Assembly (NCBI GenBank): GCA_023159155.1
Contig: JAJNNX010000043.1
Location: forward strand, 186,001 to 250,000
Direction of reading: 5' to 3'
Length of the DNA: 64,000 bases
DNA from: Ustulina deusta
Taxonomy: Eukaryota > Ascomycota > Sordariomycetes > Xylariales > Xylariaceae
Shown here one piece after another: positions 59,189 through 64,000 of the stretch; position 1 is the first letter of the stretch, and the number at the start of each line of letters is the position of its first letter. Below the pieces are notes generated by a model. It did no database searches. It was not told the origin of the DNA and was given only the letters and a program-made list of their open reading frames with translations. The position numbers and the translations under genes were made by a program.

Positions 59189-60009
59189 GCTTTCTTTCTT
59201 TTTTCTTTTTCTTCTTTTTTTTGGGGCGTATAGGTTTTGCTTGTTACATGCAGTGTGCGTGTTGATGGTCGCGTTCTACCTACTGCTTGCCGACGGCCGT
59301 ATATTGCGCATTATCATTGCCTCATGCAGTGGACACCCCTGTCGCGCGCTAATATATAGGTACTGCGTATACATAAGTAGGAAAGGTATACTTAGATCCT
59401 GGTTTATATATAGGTATATAGCAGTGTATCCGGTCCTGAAATTCCCCAACCGATGTGGCGTAACCTTGACCGAGGGAGCTCGGTTGTCGCGATCGCGAGA
59501 TTGGATTGGCGATGAAGCCCCTGAATCAGCTACGGTAACTTCAGGGCTGTGCGACTGTGCCTCTTGATAGTGGTGTCACTTGTCACTGCAGGTACCTAAA
59601 GTAGGCTAGTCTGATATCTTGTCCAACTTAATTTGTCCCTTTTCCTCTATGTACAACAGACACAAGGGGTTATTTTAGATCCTCTGATCCACCTCCTATT
59701 CAGTCGTACGTTGCTAGTATTTCTTAGTCTTCCTTACCTGGTATCTTGCGGCATTCTGTTGGTGAGTCTGGTGCTCTAAGAAGACGCTGATCTGACGATA
59801 ACGGCAATCAAATCAACTATTAGCATCTTAAAGAGCAAGTGCATGATTGTTGTAGTTAACAATTCACATTGGTACAACTCCTACTAATACCAACGTATAG
59901 CTGTTGTAGTGTATACACTAAGGTATAAGGGTTTCTCATGTTGGTATAAAGTTGATGCCCCAGAACCTATTTAAGGATTACACTAGACAGTCTGATAGGT
60001 CTCGGCAAG
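59189..60009. other. No gene seen
   Basis: 3' flank of the oxidoreductase gene. AT-rich microsatellite-like patches at 59350-59420 (TATATAGG words). Two TGTTGTAGT words lie at 59848 and 59901. No supported reading frame. Confidence 0.4.
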
Positions 60010-60470
60010 TGTCACGGCCCGAATCTAGCACTTGGCAACGGAAAAGTGCCGAAGCTATGTCGCAAAACTCCTTTCAAGACCACTCCGGGGTCTCCGAGCT
60101 CAATGCTTGGCCTCGAGAATCCTAGAAGCTCGGACCAGACAACCAAGACACCCGCCCAACCCAATATTAGCTTGCAAGCTTCCGGGAGGGGACTAGCCAG
60201 GCCAGTGAGGATTTACCTTCAGAGGCTTCAAGTATTCAGATACCTTCACACGAAGCTTCAATGTTGCTATGAAGTCAAGAGGATATTCGTAGCTGCTATG
60301 ATGGGATGGAGGATTCGCTCAGCGCGCATATGATCTACACCACTATAAGTAGGTCCATAGCCAAGATTATTATTAGCTTGAAACACAACCTTCCCTCTTA
60401 GGAAGCTCAGCGCTGCCAAATAGGGACACGGGATCCTCATCAAGTTCGTGTATCTGTACTAATACGTACA
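60010..60470 (+). mobile_element. Candidate solo LTR upstream of the GH12 gene
   Basis: Starts TGTCACGGCCCGAATC, a sequence like the left ends of many fungal Gypsy LTRs. It has a TATA-like CTATAAGTAGG at about 60343 and ends around CTAATACGTACA (60459-60470). No clear target duplication is visible (GCAAG on the left, AAGTT on the right) and there is no internal partner. The right end is uncertain by tens of bases. Confidence 0.35.
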
Positions 60471-60566
60471 AAGTTTCCATAGTAAAATCTATAAAAAGAC
60501 CTTCGTTGCCCATGATTCAAGCAGAAACAAGGCGATACTGACATTCGGATCTACGCTTGAGAAAAC

Positions 60567-61450
60567 ATGAAGTCTGTTCTCGCCATCTCCGCCTTCCTGT
60601 CCCTGGCATGGGCCCAGGACCTTTGCGACCAATACAGCTATTACTCGGCCAACGGGTACTATTTTAACAACAATGCGTGGGGACAATCTGCTGGGAGCGG
60701 CAGCCAGTGCACGCATGTTGACCTGCTCTTGAACCCGGGCGTCCAGTGGCACACAACATGGAATTGGTCCGGCGGCCAGAACAACGTCAAGAGTTTCCCG
60801 TACTCGGGACGCCAGCTGTCGACCAAGAAACTGGTCAGCAGTATCGGCAGCATGCCCACGAAGGCCGAGTGGAGATACCTCGGAGACAATCTCCGCGCCG
60901 ATATTGCGTACGACCTGTTCACGGCGGCAGACCCGAACCACGATTCCAGCAGCGGTGATTACGAGCTCATGGTCTGGTAAGAACGGCCCTTTTTACCTCA
61001 CCCGCGGCCCACGAGTCTATCTATGAATCGGCCGATGTGCTAGAATAGCAGCGCTTACCAGAGATTAATAGGCTGGGGAGAGAAGGCGGCGTCCAGCCCA
61101 TTGGTAGTTCGACAGGGAGTGTCACCGTTGGAGGGAAAACCTGGGATTTATGGATCGGGTACAACGGGCCGATGAAGGTATTCAGCTTCGTGGCCCCGCA
61201 AGACATCACGACGCTCGAGTTCGATATCAAGCCCTTCTTCACCCACATCACCAACAACCAGGGATTTCCGGCCTCGAGCCAACACCTCATCAGTATGTCT
61301 TCCTCGGCATCCCTTGCCGCCCCTCTTTGGAGATAATGGGGTGATAACTATGCTAATTCTAATTCTTTAGCCTTCCAATTCGGCTCTGAACCATTCACTG
61401 GAAGTAATGCGGAGTTTGACGTTTGGTACTGGTACGCTGAGGTCAACTAG
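60567..61450 (+). CDS. Secreted glycoside hydrolase family 12 (endoglucanase/xyloglucanase)
   Basis: Extracellular enzyme cleaving beta-1,4-glucan or xyloglucan of plant cell walls. Exons 60567-60976, 61072-61292 and 61371-61450 (introns 95 and 78 nt); 236 aa, the normal length. Signal peptide MKSVLAISAFLSLAWA, then the mature start QDLCDQYSYY with the conserved early Cys pair. Catalytic nucleophile Glu133 in DYELMVWLGREGG (made by splicing TG to G) and acid/base Glu217 in FGSEPFTGS are both present. Other family motifs: WNWSGGQNNVKSFPY and WDLWIGYNG. No cellulose-binding module. The acceptor AATAG at 61071 is chosen over the earlier CCAG because it restores VWLGREGG. A candidate LTR ends about 100 bp upstream of the ATG. 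Confidence 0.93.
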
Positions 61451-62272
61451 AGTGGCCCGGAGTATGGTTATTCTTGGAGCACCACATGCTTCGAAGCTGT
61501 AATTAAAAACTCGTCTCGTACCCGTAGTTAAGATGTCCAGAGATCCTTAGTTTCTGCCTCACGATGAGTTCTTTGATAATGCGCGGATGTGTGCTGGGTC
61601 CTACGACCCATAAGGGCACTCTCGCCCCCTTGAAAGCCGAGATGGAGAGAAATGGGGCGAGGGTATGTTTCGATAGTAATATTTGTTCTTTGCAAGACTG
61701 AGTAGCCTAGTAGGTTCCTTTCGCGTCGAACCTGTAGGCCCCTCTACTATTCAAGTATCGACCTCGGCACGTTCAACTGGCATGAGATCGAAACAAAGGG
61801 AACTAATCCGCCAAAGACATCGGCTCGTCTGTTAGTCATGGGTCGACTTAAATTCAGGTTGTAGCATTGATTTAGCGCCGATTCAACGCTGCTATAGTGC
61901 TATTGCTAGCTTGGTTGGGAGTTAGACTCTATCTGGAGGAGCATCGCAATCCAGCACTTGCTACCCATGCTGAACCAACCAAGACGCTATTCATTTTAGT
62001 CAGTACTACCTGGGACTCGAACTGCCGGGTGGCGCTCCCGCCGGAACTTGTGCCAAATCTAGGTGTCCCCAATCCCGGCCAAGACGGGCGGAGTTTGTGC
62101 TTTCTGCGGGGCAATTATCAGATTAACAGCCCATCTTCTCAAAGTCTTCGTTCATAGATGTGTCTCTTGAGTGGCTAGTTATATGCAAAAGCTGTTCTAA
62201 TATCATAGGACAGTCTGCTCCTATCCTCTTAAATAATAACGTATCTGTTCTACGATATGGTCTGAAAGAGCA
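61451..62272. other. Gap before the CoA-transferase gene, no gene seen
   Basis: GH12 3' flank and the next promoter. Short frames (61897-62157 plus, 62123-62305 minus) are featureless. A GGGTCCTACGACCC inverted repeat occurs at 61597-61610. Confidence 0.4.
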
Positions 62273-64000
62273 ATGGGTTCTCTCACAGAATACTCCGTCC
62301 CGCACGAAGCAAGGGACCTCTTCGAAGATGGCATATTGCGGAACCCGTTACAAAAGGACCTTCCATCTGGTCTTGAGGACCTTGCTAAACATGTGCATTT
62401 TAAAGGCTCAAACCGGCCTAGTGTTCCGATAAATTGGCGGTTTGCAGAAAGCATTTCTGCACTGAAAGCCTTCGAGGCTACGATGTTGAATCTTCTCGTG
62501 TCACGCAAGTATAATGTTGAACCGTCAGATATTACTATCAATACGTAAGTTCACCGGCCTCAGCATCCATCACAACCTTGCAATGACTCTGATGACTAGT
62601 GATCATGCAACATTGTTTATTATGAGTCCTCTAGTAGCAAAGTGGCTCAAAGTCGGGCAAGCCGTCCCAATCGACCTATTCGGTTCAGAAATGGCGGGAC
62701 ATTTCCCTGATCGGGATCTTCATCGCGCCGCCGAGGGGCTGCACAGAAGTCTAACCACTAACATCTACAAAACGAAAGACGGTAAATGTTATCACGTCCA
62801 CGGTATGTAAATCTCTATTCCGTACTTTATTAAGGAATTCGGACATTGGGTTAATCACCTCTACCCTAGGAAGTATGAATCCCGACAAGTCATTGACTGC
62901 CTTGGGCCTCCCACTATCTGGAAAGGCAGATGACACCTATGATTCGGTGGTTGAAACTTTTCAAGCCCAGATCTCACAGCTTGACGCAGCCGAAATTGAC
63001 GAGCTTATGAATGAACAATATAAGCAAGCCGGGACGATTGCTTGGACGACGGAGGAATACTTTGCTAGTGAACATGGTCAGGCGAGCGGGCGCGTTGGAC
63101 TCTATGAACTCTCAAAGACCGGTTCCCAATCAGCGAGCTGGTGGCCGACGAACGGCAGCTATCCACCATCTCCTAAAAGACCCCTAGCTGGTCTCAAAGT
63201 TGTTGATCTTTGCCGCGTTATTGCTGGCCCGGCAATCACTCGCAGCCTCGCAGAGATGGGGGCCAGCGTCATGCGGATTACGTCCCCACTGATCACCGAC
63301 CTATCAGCCCTTCATCAGGATCTGAACTGGGGAAAATGGAACGCATCATTACATCTCAAAGATGAGGCCAACAAAGAGAAACTGAGGGCACTAATCAGGG
63401 AAGCGGATGTAGTCGTTGACGGGTACAGGCCAGGTGTTATGGAACGTCTTGGATTCGGCCGGGAAGCCATCTTCGACTTAGTCAAAGACCGCGAGCGTGG
63501 CATCATCCACGTCCGAGAGAACTGCTACGGCTGGCATGGACCTTGGAGCCACCGAAGTGGTTGGCAGCAAATCAGCGATGCTGTCAGTATTTCCACCAAC
63601 CCAAGTTTTCAACTGACTCACGTTTCTCTAGTGCTGCGGCGTGTCCCGCGCTTATGCGAAAGCGATGGGGAATGATGAGACTGAGGCTGTGACCCCTGTC
63701 TTTCCGAACTCCGACTACTGGTAGGTGGGAGTCCACAAGACTAGCAACTGCTTCTACTAACTACCTACAAGTACTGGTGTCGCTGGTAGCACAGGCGTCC
63801 TAGAAGCACTGATAAAGCGTGCTCAAGACGGGGGCAGCTATGGTGTTGATGTGAGTGGAACCAGAAAGCATTTTACATGTTATTATATAGAAACTTATAT
63901 TCTCACAAGGTATCTCTGAATTACTACTCGCAATGGCTCGTCCGATCTTGCGGCACTTACAGCGACGAAGTCTGGCAAGAATTATGGCAAAGGCATGGAT
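62273..64000 (+). CDS. CaiB/BaiF (family III) CoA-transferase, 3' end cut by window edge
   Basis: Moves CoA between carboxylic acids or racemises 2-methylacyl-CoA; the exact reaction is unknown. Exons 62273-62544, 62600-62802, 62870-63582, 63632-63720, 63772-63850 and 63910 to beyond the edge (introns 55, 67, 49, 51 and 59 nt), all with consistent phases. A first, incomplete family-III-like half (SISALKAFEATMLNLLVSR, then FGSEMAGHFPDRDL) precedes the canonical N-terminus RPLAGLKVVDLCRVIAGPAITR. Typical motifs follow: EMGASVMRI, then NWGKWNASLHLKD, VVDGYRPGVMERLGFG and NCYGWHGPWSHRSGWQQISDA. After the splice comes CCGVSRAYAKAMG, then TGVAGSTGVLEALIKRA. The catalytic Asp is not assigned because numbering differs. 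Neighbour of a secreted glucanase; no link is evident. Confidence 0.85.

Noticed and set aside
62000..62110. tRNA-like B box on the minus strand (AGTTCGAGTCCC)
   Set aside because: No matching A box at proper spacing and no acceptor or anticodon stems could be folded.

Overview
The window is nuclear DNA of a filamentous ascomycete (Pezizomycotina, probably a Sordariomycete). Three things support this. Most genes carry short GT-AG introns of about 47-180 nt. The proteins look like CTF1/FarA, Pcs1, Msp1, MCD4, BST1, TMS1/SERINC, Mch1 and Pms1. A 16 kb AT-rich block shows the C-to-T/G-to-A decay typical of repeat-induced point mutation (RIP). The species cannot be named from the sequence.

Region 1 (1-2.1 kb, minus strand) holds most of a FarA/CTF1-type Zn2Cys6 regulator that runs off the left edge. 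Region 2 (2.8-19.2 kb) reads as one three-level nest of RIP-killed transposons. The outer layer is a Tad-like LINE flanked by a near-perfect 14-bp target-site duplication and ending in (TAC)8. Inside it, between endonuclease and reverse transcriptase, sits a Ty3/Gypsy element with about 228-bp LTRs and a 5-bp GTATA duplication. Inside the Gypsy element is a third LTR-bounded element whose interior is non-coding and made largely of degenerate tandem repeats. Removing each inner layer leaves about 6.0 kb for the LINE and about 6.0 kb for the Gypsy element, the expected sizes.

Region 3 (19.2-23.4 kb) is a gene graveyard: a frameshifted membrane-protein gene, a broken Zn2Cys6 finger of the Cat8/FacB kind, and a fragment of a phosphorylase-superfamily (NLR-associated type) domain.

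Region 4 (23.4-64 kb) is normal gene-bearing sequence: MCD4 (GPI ethanolamine-phosphate transferase, -), PCS1 (monopolin, -), MSP1 (AAA ATPase, +), cystathionine beta-lyase (+), TMS1/SERINC (-), an Mch1-like MFS transporter (+), BST1 (GPI inositol deacylase, -), PMS1 (mismatch repair, +), a URE2-like glutathione S-transferase (+), a Gfo/Idh/MocA oxidoreductase (+), a secreted GH12 glucanase (+) and the 5' part of a CaiB/BaiF CoA-transferase (+) cut by the right edge. MCD4 and BST1 act at successive points of GPI-anchor biology in the ER. The rest are unrelated housekeeping, nutritional or secreted functions; there is no operon or obvious metabolite cluster. A gene-free stretch of about 4.5 kb separates cystathionine beta-lyase from TMS1.

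Exon boundaries were set by reading-frame continuity, GT-AG ends and remembered family conservation. No search or alignment program was run.
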